DNA from: an uncultured Pseudomonadales bacterium
Lineage (GTDB): Bacteria; Pseudomonadota; Gammaproteobacteria; Pseudomonadales; Azotimanducaceae
Length of the DNA stretch: 61,738 nucleotides
Direction: 5' to 3'
Assembly: GCA_938017975.1 (NCBI GenBank)
Contig: CALIKQ010000037.1
Location: 1-61,738 of the forward strand
In this document: one piece after another, positions 27,105 to 35,866 of the stretch
Layout: every line of letters begins with the position of its first letter
Position numbering within the stretch: position 1 is the first letter of the stretch
Program-made: the position numbers and the translations under genes
Notes under the pieces: generated by a model
What the model was told of the DNA's origin: nothing
The model's input: only the letters and a program-made list of their open reading frames with translations
The model's database searches: none

Positions 27105-27538
27105 TAAGGTCGTTTAGATTGATCGAAAGTCTGGTTATTATCCGATGCGAAAGTAGAAAGGTCGATAGGCTCAGCGTGGTTGCAGCTGCTCCATATTTTT
27201 TATGGTCACGATGACGCTTTTGTTCAAAATTAAGTAGATTGGCTTGCGCGAGTCTTGTCTAAATATGGAAAGCAAGGTGCCGTCGACGAGTTCGCAAACT
27301 CGTATCAGAAAGCAGAAGACAGATCTAAAAACCCGATCACTGAACCAGATGATCAGAAAATTGAATACCGAAAGCATGAAATGAGGTGACGTTTTGTTGA
27401 TCTACAGTCACAATGCTTGAGCGTTAAAATGAAGATTAATCGGGTTGAAACGTCCTTACAGATCTGGCGGTCGGCCTTCACTGAATCTAATCGTGCGGCC
27501 GTAAGCAGCAGTTAACAACCTAAGAGGAAGACAATATC
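27105..27538. other. Intergenic region without a convincing gene
   Basis: About 430 bases between the divergent flavoprotein and GST-like genes. A 68-codon minus-strand frame at 27171-27377 has no ribosome site and is rejected. The right end carries the AGAGGAAG used by the next gene. Confidence 0.4.
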
Positions 27539-28354
27539 TTGGATAACGAAAAAGTATCGACCAGCCCAAAGTTTGTATCGCTAGATGAAGCCGCGGCCAT
27601 GACCGAGGGCACACGCATCACATTTATTCCTGGTGTGCAGGCGCTCTACGCAGAGGCGCTGAAAAACATCTGCTTCGCAAAGGGTATTCCCATAATCAGA
27701 GCGGTGCATCCCCTGATGGGTGTGGACAAGGAAACAGGTAAAGATCGACAGGCTCGGCTTTATGAACTCACAAGTCAGACCGGCTTGCCGACCATGTTTT
27801 TTAATGCCGAGCGGCCAAGAAATGTATGGACCGAGCAACTTGCGCTTGCTGAAAGGATCGGAAGCAGCAGCAGTCCTACCCTGATTCCGGATAATTTCCA
27901 ACACAGGGCAGAGATGTATGGCTTGTGTGCCGTTGTTCTATCGGAAGATGGCATGGTTTGGAATATGAGAATCTTGAATGATGGCCCCTTGGGGCGTAAA
28001 TATGGATACAGTGAAGAGGCAAGCACACTAGCGCCAGGTAAAATCGCTGAGGTCATCCGCTTGATCGATGCATGCCTTGAACAACAAGCTTCGCGGGGCT
28101 CGCGCTATCTTGTTGGAGACTCGGTAACTGCGGCCGATATCTATTGGGCCACAATGAGCATGAGCCTTATGCCAACGCCTCCAGAAATTATGCCTGTAAC
28201 AAAGCAGAATCAAGGCATGCTCAAGCACTTCGCGTCTAATGCCCAGAGGCCAGAAATTGCAGCAGTACTTTCGCAGCGAATCGAAGATCATCAAAGGTAC
28301 ATTTTAACCACCTACTGCGAAACACCGGCCGTTTTGGGCGGCGATCCGCTCTAA
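27539..28354 (+). CDS. Glutathione S-transferase-like protein
   Basis: A 271-residue protein with a thioredoxin-fold N-terminal region (ITFIPGVQALYAEALKNICFAKGIPIIR) and a helical GST C-terminal region containing YLVGDSVTAADIYWATMSM, the usual conserved Asp-containing N-capping box of GST domain 2. The start TTG at 27539 is supported by AGAGGAAG about nine bases upstream; the next ATG (27599) is an alternative. The N-terminal catalytic Ser/Cys of typical GSTs is not obvious, so it may be a redox or binding protein rather than a transferase. Convergent on a CYP153 gene. Confidence 0.75.
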   Translation: MDNEKVSTSPKFVSLDEAAAMTEGTRITFIPGVQALYAEALKNICFAKGIPIIRAVHPLMGVDKETGKDRQARLYELTSQTGLPTMFFNAERPRNVWTEQLALAERIGSSSSPTLIPDNFQHRAEMYGLCAVVLSEDGMVWNMRILNDGPLGRKYGYSEEASTLAPGKIAEVIRLIDACLEQQASRGSRYLVGDSVTAADIYWATMSMSLMPTPPEIMPVTKQNQGMLKHFASNAQRPEIAAVLSQRIEDHQRYILTTYCETPAVLGGDPL

Positions 28355-28487
28355 AGCAATGCGAGCACTGGGCTCGCTGGCGGCGGTTTGACCGTAGCCC
28401 AGGCGGGAAGGGCTTTTCTTGAACGCTCAGCTTGCGCAGTGCTTTATTTTAGGATGATCGATTGTCTTAGCTTTACCAGAGCCTGGG

Positions 28488-29747
28488 TTAGTGACGAGGA
28501 TGTAACTGTACCGGCACGTTTCTGATGCCGCGGATAAAATTATTGGGCAATCGTTCGATGTCTCCGACCACTTCAACTCGGTCAAAGCGCTTCATGATCT
28601 CCTCCCAAAGTACGCGTAGCTGCAGCTCAGCTAATCGGTTACCCATGCATCGATGCACGCCAAACCCAAATGCTACATGCGCTCGAGCATTTGAACGGTC
28701 GATCACGAATTTTTCGGGATCTTTAAAGACAGATTCATCACGGTTGCCCGAGAGATACCACATGATCACTTTATCTCCTGCTTTGATCTGCTTGCCGCCG
28801 AGTTCAAAGTCGGACAGCGCCGTTCTGCGCATGTGAATGACGGGAGTCTGCCAGCGGACCATTTCAGCAACCATATTGGGTATCAATTCGGGATGACCGC
28901 GTAATTTTTCATATTGATCCGGATACTTGTTCAGCGCTAACACGCCGCCACTGATGCTGTTCCGCGTCGTGTCATTGCCGCCCACAATCAGCAACAGCAA
29001 GTTGCCCAAGAATAGTTCAGGATCCTCGTTCATGCGGGCAGTTGTTTCGTTGTGCTGGAGCATTGAAATGAGATCGAAGGAAGGTGGTTGCCCTTGCTTG
29101 GCCATCCATAATTGATAAAACGCTGCAGCAGCGCCCATCAACTCATCATAACGCGCCTTCATATCGATGCTGTCATCGCCAGTCACTTCTGGTACGTTCG
29201 TTGCCAGATCTGACCAACGAACCAGCTTGAGCCGATCCTCATAGGGAAAATCAAAGAGTGTGGCGAGCATCCCTGCAGTTAGTTCGATTGAGACTCGGTC
29301 GACCCAATTAAAGGTCTCACCCACAGGAAGACCGTCGAGAATCTCGATCGCGCGCGCTCTGATGAGCGGTTCGAAGCCAGCTAAGTTTTTTGGGGCAACG
29401 GTAGGTGCGACCGCCATTCTCTGCTTGATATGTTCAGCGCCGTCCATCGCAATAAAATTTTTACCCTGGATAGCGCCTTCCTCAGGCACGTAGGGGTCCA
29501 CGATCGCTATGCCCTTGGCTTCGGATGAGAATATTTCGTTGTTGGTATCCACCGCCTTAATCATGTCGTGACTGCTCACAGACCAGAAGGCGCCGTTGAC
29601 GCTGTCTGCCAAGTAATGCACCGGAGCTTCTTTGCGAAGGCGTTCGAACCAAGGCTGCCAGTTATCGTTGAGGAAGATCTCAGGACGACTAACGTCGATT
29701 TCTTCAAGTGGGACATCTGCAACATCTACGTTTTGGTTGATGTTCAT
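28488..29747 (-). CDS. Cytochrome P450, CYP153 (alkane/fatty-acid terminal hydroxylase) type
   Basis: A 419-residue P450. I-helix LIVGGNDTTRNSISGGVLA, the PVIHMRRTALSDFELGG and VIMWYLSGNRDE segments and the heme loop FGFGVHRCMGNRLAELQLR (C367) match the CYP153 pattern well. CYP153 enzymes place a hydroxyl at the terminal carbon of n-alkanes or fatty acids using ferredoxin and ferredoxin reductase, which are not in this window. The ATG at 29747 is chosen over 29810 because AGAG lies eight bases upstream and the 21-residue extension is non-conserved. Divergent from the TetR gene at 29852, which is its likely regulator. Confidence 0.85.
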   Translation of the reverse strand: MNINQNVDVADVPLEEIDVSRPEIFLNDNWQPWFERLRKEAPVHYLADSVNGAFWSVSSHDMIKAVDTNNEIFSSEAKGIAIVDPYVPEEGAIQGKNFIAMDGAEHIKQRMAVAPTVAPKNLAGFEPLIRARAIEILDGLPVGETFNWVDRVSIELTAGMLATLFDFPYEDRLKLVRWSDLATNVPEVTGDDSIDMKARYDELMGAAAAFYQLWMAKQGQPPSFDLISMLQHNETTARMNEDPELFLGNLLLLIVGGNDTTRNSISGGVLALNKYPDQYEKLRGHPELIPNMVAEMVRWQTPVIHMRRTALSDFELGGKQIKAGDKVIMWYLSGNRDESVFKDPEKFVIDRSNARAHVAFGFGVHRCMGNRLAELQLRVLWEEIMKRFDRVEVVGDIERLPNNFIRGIRNVPVQLHPRH

Positions 29748-29800
29748 ATAGGTGCTCTTTGCTCCGCTAAGGATCCGTGTAACATAGTGGAAGATTAAAT

Positions 29801-29820
29801 AAGTAGTCAAGTGTTTACTT
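29801..29820. promoter_or_regulatory. Imperfect palindrome between CYP153 and TetR genes
   Basis: AAGTA-N10-TACTT, with seven of ten base pairs matching across the full 20 bases. It sits in the 104-base divergent gap between the CYP153 gene and the TetR gene, where a shared operator would be expected. Binding is inferred. Confidence 0.4.
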
Positions 29821-29851
29821 TCTTTTTGAATCCCTCTAACGTTTCGCTCCC

Positions 29852-30469
29852 ATGCAGTATCAAATCCCTCAACAATCCGACGCCGGGCTGGATCCTAGAA
29901 TCGCTCGGTCTCAGGGCGCCATCCGTGGCGCGCTATTGGCCGAGCTTCGAGCCGGCAGAGCTTTCACATCACTGACAATTTCAGAAATCGCAGAACAGGC
30001 GGGCGTAACTCGAAAGACTTTCTATGCTCGGGCGGGCTCGCTTGAGCAGTTGGTTGAGGGGCTCGTTTACGATCTCTTCAAAGAGATCTCGTCGCGGATT
30101 GATGATCAACAATTGTTGATGCCAATCATGGGGAATACGTTGTCGGTTGCGGTTCTGCAACACTGTCAAGCGCAAAAAGCTGTTTTGGGGCCCCTGGTTC
30201 GGCAGTGCTCAGCAAGTCTCTTCATGAAGCCTCTCAGCGAAGTTCTGGCGGAGATGCTTGACCGAGTCACGAACGTTAATCAGACGTCAGCATTGGGCTC
30301 TGTCGAGCAGTCTTATCTGATTGCGACGATGGCGAGTGTGCTTCACGGCGTGCTCTGGGTATGGGTCGAGCGGGGATTTAGTGATGCACCCAGTCGCATT
30401 GCCAATTTTACCGATACGCTTTTAGTTGAAGGGCTGCAGAAAATCTTGCGGGCTGATGGCCCGGCATGA
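29852..30469 (+). CDS. TetR family regulator
   Basis: A 205-residue TetR-type protein with the helix-turn-helix at about residues 41-66 (LTISEIAEQAGVTRKTFYARAGSLEQL). The C-terminal half is helical and contains no metal-binding cluster. It is divergent from the CYP153 gene (104-base gap), so it probably represses that gene. Its 3' end converges on a small membrane-protein gene 36 bases away. Confidence 0.88.
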   Translation: MQYQIPQQSDAGLDPRIARSQGAIRGALLAELRAGRAFTSLTISEIAEQAGVTRKTFYARAGSLEQLVEGLVYDLFKEISSRIDDQQLLMPIMGNTLSVAVLQHCQAQKAVLGPLVRQCSASLFMKPLSEVLAEMLDRVTNVNQTSALGSVEQSYLIATMASVLHGVLWVWVERGFSDAPSRIANFTDTLLVEGLQKILRADGPA

Positions 30470-30505
30470 AAATTGAACGTGAGACGTTCTCGGATTGTTT
30501 GGCAG

Positions 30506-30706
30506 CTAATTGAAAACCGCATAAATCACTAATTGGAGGACAATCAGCAGCGATGCCCAAAGTCGAATGTCTCTCCAACGGGATTGATCCGGCGCATCCT
30601 CAAAAACCGCATGCCTGGGGATAAACCAAACCAGGGCAAAAAGGCATAAGAAACCAAAGATCGATAGGTAATTTGCCCACTCCAAGGGAAGGTTCGCTAG
30701 ATCCAT
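30506..30706 (-). CDS. Small two-helix membrane protein coupled to the symporter gene
   Basis: A 66-residue protein with two predicted transmembrane helices (about 13-30, YLSIFGFLCLFALVWFIP, and 49-65, LWASLLIVLQLVIYAVF). Its ATG shares one base with the TGA of the upstream symporter gene (TGATG), so translation is almost certainly coupled. Small partner proteins are known for other Na+/solute symporters (DUF485 and DUF4212 types), but I do not recognise this as one of those. The position suggests a subunit or accessory protein of the symporter. Longer readings into the symporter region are rejected. Confidence 0.7.
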   Translation of the reverse strand: MDLANLPLEWANYLSIFGFLCLFALVWFIPRHAVFEDAPDQSRWRDIRLWASLLIVLQLVIYAVFN

Positions 30707-32205
30707 CAGCTGCGACTCCAAGGTGAATAGGTCAGGTGAGATAAATCTTTGTCTGGGTGAGGAGGCGTCACGCCACTGAGTACCCATAACGCGATGAGCG
30801 CATAGATAAAACTTGAAAAAGCAACATAGAGCATGTTGACACCGGCATAGGAGGTCGCGCTGGCAACAATTACGCCACTGATCAATGTCCAAAGCCCCGC
30901 CTGGGGCGTCGCTCTGCGGGTGAATGCGCCTAGTATCAACAGGGCCAGCATCGGGCCTTGAAACAACGACAGTATTGTCTGCAAAAAAGTAAAGATGCCG
31001 CCCATTTCAGCGACAAGCGGCGCCGTACACATCGACAAGAGAAGTAAAAAAAGGGTCAACAAGCGGCCGATCTTTAGATCATTGGCGGGATCAGCGTTTT
31101 TAATCAGCACGTGTCGTACATCGCGAGTCAGCATTAATGATGTGGAATTTACACTGGAATCGATAGTGGATTGCAGTGCAGCTATGATCGCAATGAACAT
31201 CAGCCCGGAAATACCCGGTGGTAGTACATTTTTAATGATCCAGGGTAGCGCCATATCGGGATATTCAATCTGTGCATGCATCACCAGAGCCAGTAAGCCT
31301 GGAAAGACAATCAGCAGGGGTACAAATATTTTTCCAAAAGCTGCGAACATCATGCCGGCGCTGGCATCCCACTGGGTTCTGGCGCCAAGGGAGCGCTGAA
31401 GGATCGCTTGACCTGCCCACCAATAAGCCGGTGATAGCACCAAACCCAAGCCAAAAATAACACCGGGCCAAGGATAGGATTCATGGTCAGCTGGTAAATA
31501 GGCTTGAAGATGATTGGGATTTTCGCTGATGAGCGTTTCGACAAAGCCACTGAAGCCGCCTGTCTGCGAGATGCCCAGACCTACGATGACAAGCCCGCCG
31601 AGAAACATAATGCACACTTGGAACATGTCTGTGAATGCCACAGCTGCAAGTCCGCCAGCGATGCTGTAAGCGCCGACGATCGTGCCGGTGACCGTGATGC
31701 CCACCCAAATCGGCCAGCCTAGATAGGTTTGCAGCGTCAGAGCGATTGCCCAAAGCGCGACGCCAATGGCAAAAACAGCGACGACGCTGGTGATGAGGGC
31801 AGCGACAACCCGAACGGTCTGGTTATATCGCAGGCCGAGATACTCCGGTATTGAGTATACGCCCGCTTTCCAGTAAAGCGGTATGAAAACCAGTGCAGCA
31901 ATGATCATGGCGGGGATGGCGCCGATCCATTCAAAGTTGGCTTGCGCAATACCGATGGTAAATGCGTTGCCAGCGGCGCCAACGTAGCTGTTTGCTCCGA
32001 TGTTGGTTCCGATGATTGAGAGGCCGATGACCCACCAAGAGAGCGTTCGACCTGCGAGGAAGAAATCCCGAGCAGACCTGACACGGCCGGCTAGCCGCAG
32101 TCCGACAAAAGTAATCAGGGCGAGGTAGCCAACAATGATCAAAAGGTCTAGTGGGTGCAACGGTGACTCATCAGCGGTTTTTTGTTGTTCGGGATATAGT
32201 TGCAC
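30706..32205 (-). CDS. Sodium/solute symporter (SSS family)
   Basis: A 499-residue integral membrane protein with 13 or so hydrophobic helices. The N-terminal region has the SSS signature (DFFLAGRTLSWWVIGLSIIGTNIGANSYVG), with GxYS near IVGAYSIAGGLAAVAFTD, the usual Na+-binding core of the LeuT fold. It should import an organic solute such as a sugar, amino acid or short acid with Na+. GTG is the start; no strong ribosome site is visible. The next gene overlaps its stop codon, forming a two-gene unit. It is divergent from nothing close; a phosphoesterase gene is upstream on the same strand. Confidence 0.92.
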   Translation of the reverse strand: MQLYPEQQKTADESPLHPLDLLIIVGYLALITFVGLRLAGRVRSARDFFLAGRTLSWWVIGLSIIGTNIGANSYVGAAGNAFTIGIAQANFEWIGAIPAMIIAALVFIPLYWKAGVYSIPEYLGLRYNQTVRVVAALITSVVAVFAIGVALWAIALTLQTYLGWPIWVGITVTGTIVGAYSIAGGLAAVAFTDMFQVCIMFLGGLVIVGLGISQTGGFSGFVETLISENPNHLQAYLPADHESYPWPGVIFGLGLVLSPAYWWAGQAILQRSLGARTQWDASAGMMFAAFGKIFVPLLIVFPGLLALVMHAQIEYPDMALPWIIKNVLPPGISGLMFIAIIAALQSTIDSSVNSTSLMLTRDVRHVLIKNADPANDLKIGRLLTLFLLLLSMCTAPLVAEMGGIFTFLQTILSLFQGPMLALLILGAFTRRATPQAGLWTLISGVIVASATSYAGVNMLYVAFSSFIYALIALWVLSGVTPPHPDKDLSHLTYSPWSRS

Positions 32206-32368
32206 ATCATGGAGTGATTCGCACGATTGTCATTGCCGCTAAGGGTCAGTGCCTCGCAGATAAATGGTGGTCAGCGAGCTACTCTACGATCAAAAGCGCG
32301 GCAGTGGAAATCCTGGGCTGTTGCAGCATGATTGTCTTTTGAGCGGGTTGCTTAATGCTGAAATGTTG

Positions 32369-33556
32369 TTACCTCAGCCATTGACGATGGAGTAATTTTC
32401 CGTCGGATGAAATCACCTCGACCGTTGTGCCTTCAGAGTAGATCGACAATTTCATCAATCCCTCCGTCGCGACCGCAAACAGGGTGTTGTCGTTATGACC
32501 GACTCCGCTCACTTTATTGCGATGAGCCGCGCCACTGACCAATTGATAGTCAGCACCTATTTTCAACGTGCCTCTCGAAGAGGACTCCTTCGCTGGGGGA
32601 GCTGCTGATAGGGCTTCAAAAACTTGTAGGCTGTGTTCGTGCCCAGCTGCGTAGACGACCTTGGCGTCGACGGTAAACGCCTCGTTAAGACCTGCAATCA
32701 ATCGTCGATAGGGCGGGTTGTGAGTATCCTGATCGGATTCGGTGAATAGACCGACAAGCTCCATAAAAAACGCATAGCCTCGACTGGTGTAATACTGCGC
32801 GTGCGGTCCCATGGTTTGAATCGGGTGATGGCCGGTCGCGAGAATAAGGTTGTTAGGATGCTCTGCCTGAGTCCTGGCCAATAACTGCTCAAGCCGATGC
32901 ATTGCCTGGTCAAAACCGGCTTGGTCAGCGGTGATTAGCCACTGGGTGTCAATAAAAATAATACTGATTCCTGCTCGATGAATGACTTCTGGTAAGGGTT
33001 GACCACCTTTTACCCATGGTAGAAAAGAGACGGAAGCGCCGTGGCGCTGCGCGTACGACAAAACGTGCTCGGCCTGGGTGTCCACTTGTTCGGCATACCA
33101 ATCGTGATTACCCGGTACGAGGAATAATTCAGCCCGACTGTGCTTTGAAACTTGAAGTTGTGCGTCGAGCCGATCAATCAACTCGAGCTGGTCTTGATCG
33201 TACTCTGTTTGACCTTCGTCTAAGTTGGGATAACCAAAAAAATAAATATTGTCTCCCAGCATGACGACGGACGTTTGATCGGGTTTCTGCGCGGCCATTT
33301 CAGCTGCCATCTCCAGAGTTTTATGCCACGGCACAAGCGTCGCATCGCCAGCATCACCCATCAATAACACTTCCCAGACAGGTGCGCTCTGAGGTGCGTC
33401 AATAGAGATGACATCATCTCGAAGGTAAGGTGTGCTGTGACTTTCATGAATGTCATGTTTAAAAGTAAGTGTCCAGGCGGTGCCAGCAATTAGCAGCACA
33501 GCTGCGATCAAGACCAAGAACAAATACAGAATACTTTTCAACACTTTAATGACCAT
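32369..33556 (-). CDS. Membrane-anchored calcineurin-like phosphoesterase
   Basis: A 395-residue metallophosphoesterase. An N-terminal anchor (about residues 8-30, ILYLFLVLIAAVLLIAGTAW) places the catalytic domain in the periplasm. Metal motifs in order are GDAGD, LGDNIY, PGNHDW, TGHHPI and AGHEHS, all intact. The family includes phosphatases and nucleotidases; the tartrate-resistant or acid-phosphatase-like subgroup is the closest in style. The substrate is unknown. It is 163 bases upstream of the symporter gene in transcription order. Confidence 0.88.
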   Translation of the reverse strand: MVIKVLKSILYLFLVLIAAVLLIAGTAWTLTFKHDIHESHSTPYLRDDVISIDAPQSAPVWEVLLMGDAGDATLVPWHKTLEMAAEMAAQKPDQTSVVMLGDNIYFFGYPNLDEGQTEYDQDQLELIDRLDAQLQVSKHSRAELFLVPGNHDWYAEQVDTQAEHVLSYAQRHGASVSFLPWVKGGQPLPEVIHRAGISIIFIDTQWLITADQAGFDQAMHRLEQLLARTQAEHPNNLILATGHHPIQTMGPHAQYYTSRGYAFFMELVGLFTESDQDTHNPPYRRLIAGLNEAFTVDAKVVYAAGHEHSLQVFEALSAAPPAKESSSRGTLKIGADYQLVSGAAHRNKVSGVGHNDNTLFAVATEGLMKLSIYSEGTTVEVISSDGKLLHRQWLR

Positions 33557-33607
33557 GGCTTGTCTTTGTCCTTCTAATGCTTTTTAAAACAGCGCTGAAT
33601 GAAGATG

Positions 33608-33952
33608 CTATTTCCCAATGTGCGCCCACTTTGCCATCCGTCGTCCCATTTTTATGAGACTAAAACGCGAGGGCAATCTGCTGCCTTGCCATTCATCCCG
33701 GGTCTCTGGTGGGATGCCGAGCCGGGGGAGGCAATGCATGGTCTGCTGTTTAGACAATAACGAATAAGTGGGTGCATGATCTATCCTTGGTTTTAAATCG
33801 ACCTTAACTGCCCGGTGGGTGATGCGTTTGTTGTCGATTTTTAATGAAGCAATTGTGCTCGCCGCCAGCGTTCAGCCGTGATCGATCGTCTCCCCCCCGC
33901 TGTCAAAGAGTCCGCGTTGCTTAAAGGATCGCGCTACGGCTCCTCGAGAACA
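33608..33952 (-). pseudogene. Possible decayed coding remnant
   Basis: On the minus strand a natural-looking reading frame of 87 codons ends at 33608 (last residues KMGRRMAKWAHIGK) but has no start codon near its beginning. The same frame continues upstream past a single internal TGA at 33872-33874 to about 33952. Composition suggests a degraded gene, or a small gene with a non-canonical start. I recognise no family. Evidence is weak, and chance is possible; the rest of this 407-base gap holds nothing I can name. Confidence 0.22.
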
Positions 33953-33963
33953 TCAAGGCCCAG

Positions 33964-34329
33964 TCAAAGGTAGATATAAGGAATAAAAACAAATGCACCA
34001 ATTGTTGCGGCACCGATGGCCGCTAACAATACTGCGCCCGCGGCGATGTCTTTGGCCTTTTTTATCTGAGTGTTTTGATCTTGGGTCACGGCATCTGCTA
34101 GCGCCTCAAGGGCGGTATTCATGCCTTCTGCTAGCCAAACGATACTGATGGCAAAGATTAACGCGATCCACTCCATCTGCGAGACGGAGTAAAAATGGCC
34201 AAGGCTGACGACTGAAAGAGTGGCAATGACATGAATCCAGGCATTGTGCTCATCGCGAATTAGGTGGCCAATGCCTGTTAGGGCATCTGCTATGCTTTTT
34301 AGCCGCGCTGTGATGCTGAAATGAGCCAA
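33964..34329 (-). CDS. dgkA: Diacylglycerol kinase (DgkA family)
   Basis: A 121-residue integral membrane kinase with three helices. The conserved active-site segment reads AEGMNTALEALAD, followed by KKAKDIAAGAVLLAA; E85 and N-terminal RDEHNAWIHV also fit. It phosphorylates diacylglycerol (or undecaprenol in some members) and recycles lipid by-products in the inner membrane. A TTG start at 34329 is preferred because AGAGAGG is exactly six bases upstream and it gives the standard family length; an ATG at 34380 would add 17 residues without a ribosome site. Confidence 0.92.
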   Translation of the reverse strand: MAHFSITARLKSIADALTGIGHLIRDEHNAWIHVIATLSVVSLGHFYSVSQMEWIALIFAISIVWLAEGMNTALEALADAVTQDQNTQIKKAKDIAAGAVLLAAIGAATIGAFVFIPYIYL

Positions 34330-34545
34330 TGCAGACCTCTCTTTGAAAAGGTGGTGAATCTGGTGGGAACGTCCCATCATCTGTCAAAACCAGTTTGCTT
34401 ATCAATACGCTTTTTAAATATCACTGACGGGAAAGAGTTGCTTGTCTGTGAAACTTGTCTAATAGTGTCGGATAGACGTCAGTCGGATGCGATGCCTTAA
34501 ATGTCAAAAAACCGTGAGCTTCAAACAGCAAAGGACGAATGACCC

Positions 34546-35685
34546 ATGGCCTACGAGATAAAACGTTTTCCCTACGACGGCACAGTAGATGCAGATGGCC
34601 ATATTCTCGAGCCGCCTGATCTCTGGGAAACCTATTTAGAAGCGAAATATCGTGCGCGGGCTCTTCGGATCCAAGTGGACGATGCCGGCTACGAATACCT
34701 TGAAATCGATGGCCAGCCTAGTAAACGGTCTCGGAAGGGTTCGCTTGGATTGCTTGGTGCAATGGGTGAGGAGAACATGCGCCCGAGCCCGGACCGCCGC
34801 TATGCAGATAATTTTCCATTTGGCGCTAGTAATGCTGTAGAGAGGCTCTCCTTGATGGAGCAAGAGAACCTAGAATACAGCCTCCTGTACCCAACCATTG
34901 GGTTACTGTGGGAGGTCGAATTAACCGATCCAGAACTGAGTCTGGCCTACTGTCGGGCTTACAATCGCTGGATTGCAGATTTCTGTCGTGACTCTGGCGG
35001 CAAGCTTGTGCCGATTGCTCAGCTAACCTTGCTGGATGTTGAGGGATCCGTGCTGGAGCTTGAGCGCGCAGTAAAAGATGGATGCCGCGGCGCCTGGGTC
35101 AATCCTTTTAATCACAATCGGGTGATCCATGGCGATCGCGCCCATGATGCTTTGTTTGCGAAATGTGTAGAGCTGGATGTGCCATTTGCGATTCATCCTA
35201 CGTTCACGCCGCACGCGGCCGCGGCGGGAATTTTTGATTGGCCTCGAGAGGGGCGTGCTTGGGGTGAGGCAATTTGGCTGCGCTCGATCGTGCAGCAAGC
35301 TTTAATATCGTTCTTTTCCCTTGGCACGCTTGAGCGGTTTCCAACGCTTCGTCTTGGCATACTCGAAGCAGGTTCCGGCTGGATTGGTGCGATGATCGAT
35401 CGACTGGATGCCTACAGTGACTCCTTGAACATCAACCGCACCAGCGCAGCAGATATATTCCGGAGGCAATGTTTTATCTCGGGCGATCCTGACGAAACTG
35501 CAGCGCCTCATATTATTGCTCACGTGGGTGATGAATGCTTCATGTGGGCGACCGATTATCCCCACCCAGATCATCCCCACACTTGGGTGGATGACTTAAC
35601 GCGGTATGCACAAACGCTTTCCCCAGGGACCCGCGAAAAAGTATTGGGCGGAAATGTAAAGCGGATTTACAACCTAGAAAAATAG
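34546..35685 (+). CDS. Amidohydrolase 2 family protein (ACMSD-like)
   Basis: A 379-residue TIM-barrel hydrolase. The metal motif is VDADGH (D15-A-D17-G-H19) near the N-terminus, a histidine in FAIHPTF mid-barrel, and the C-terminal FMWATDYPHPDHPH containing the final Asp. This pattern is that of ACMSD-like decarboxylases and hydrolases common in catabolic loci. Many members act on aromatic ring-cleavage products or small lactones; here the substrate is unknown. AAGGACG precedes the ATG. A thiolase gene follows on the same strand after 181 bases. Confidence 0.85.
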   Translation: MAYEIKRFPYDGTVDADGHILEPPDLWETYLEAKYRARALRIQVDDAGYEYLEIDGQPSKRSRKGSLGLLGAMGEENMRPSPDRRYADNFPFGASNAVERLSLMEQENLEYSLLYPTIGLLWEVELTDPELSLAYCRAYNRWIADFCRDSGGKLVPIAQLTLLDVEGSVLELERAVKDGCRGAWVNPFNHNRVIHGDRAHDALFAKCVELDVPFAIHPTFTPHAAAAGIFDWPREGRAWGEAIWLRSIVQQALISFFSLGTLERFPTLRLGILEAGSGWIGAMIDRLDAYSDSLNINRTSAADIFRRQCFISGDPDETAAPHIIAHVGDECFMWATDYPHPDHPHTWVDDLTRYAQTLSPGTREKVLGGNVKRIYNLEK

Positions 35686-35866
35686 TCTGAGGAAAGGCAG
35701 TAGTGGCAACAAAAACGGTAGGTTGTCCTTTGAGATGCTGCCATCAGGCTGAGCAATAAACCAACAAACTCAGGGGCCTCTACAGGTTTCAATTGTCCTA
35801 TTAAGCTGCGTACAATGGTTTCGCGTTCGAACTACTACAATCATGTCAAATTAGAGGAACTACATC

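Noticed and set aside
27171-27377. A 68-codon minus-strand frame with hydrophobic residues
   Set aside because: No ribosome site, no recognisable motif, in a long AT-rich gap.
33872-33874. An in-frame TGA considered as a second selenocysteine codon
   Set aside because: The surrounding residues (IDHG-stop-TLAAS) are not a redox motif, and no clear hairpin follows. Decay is more likely than Sec.
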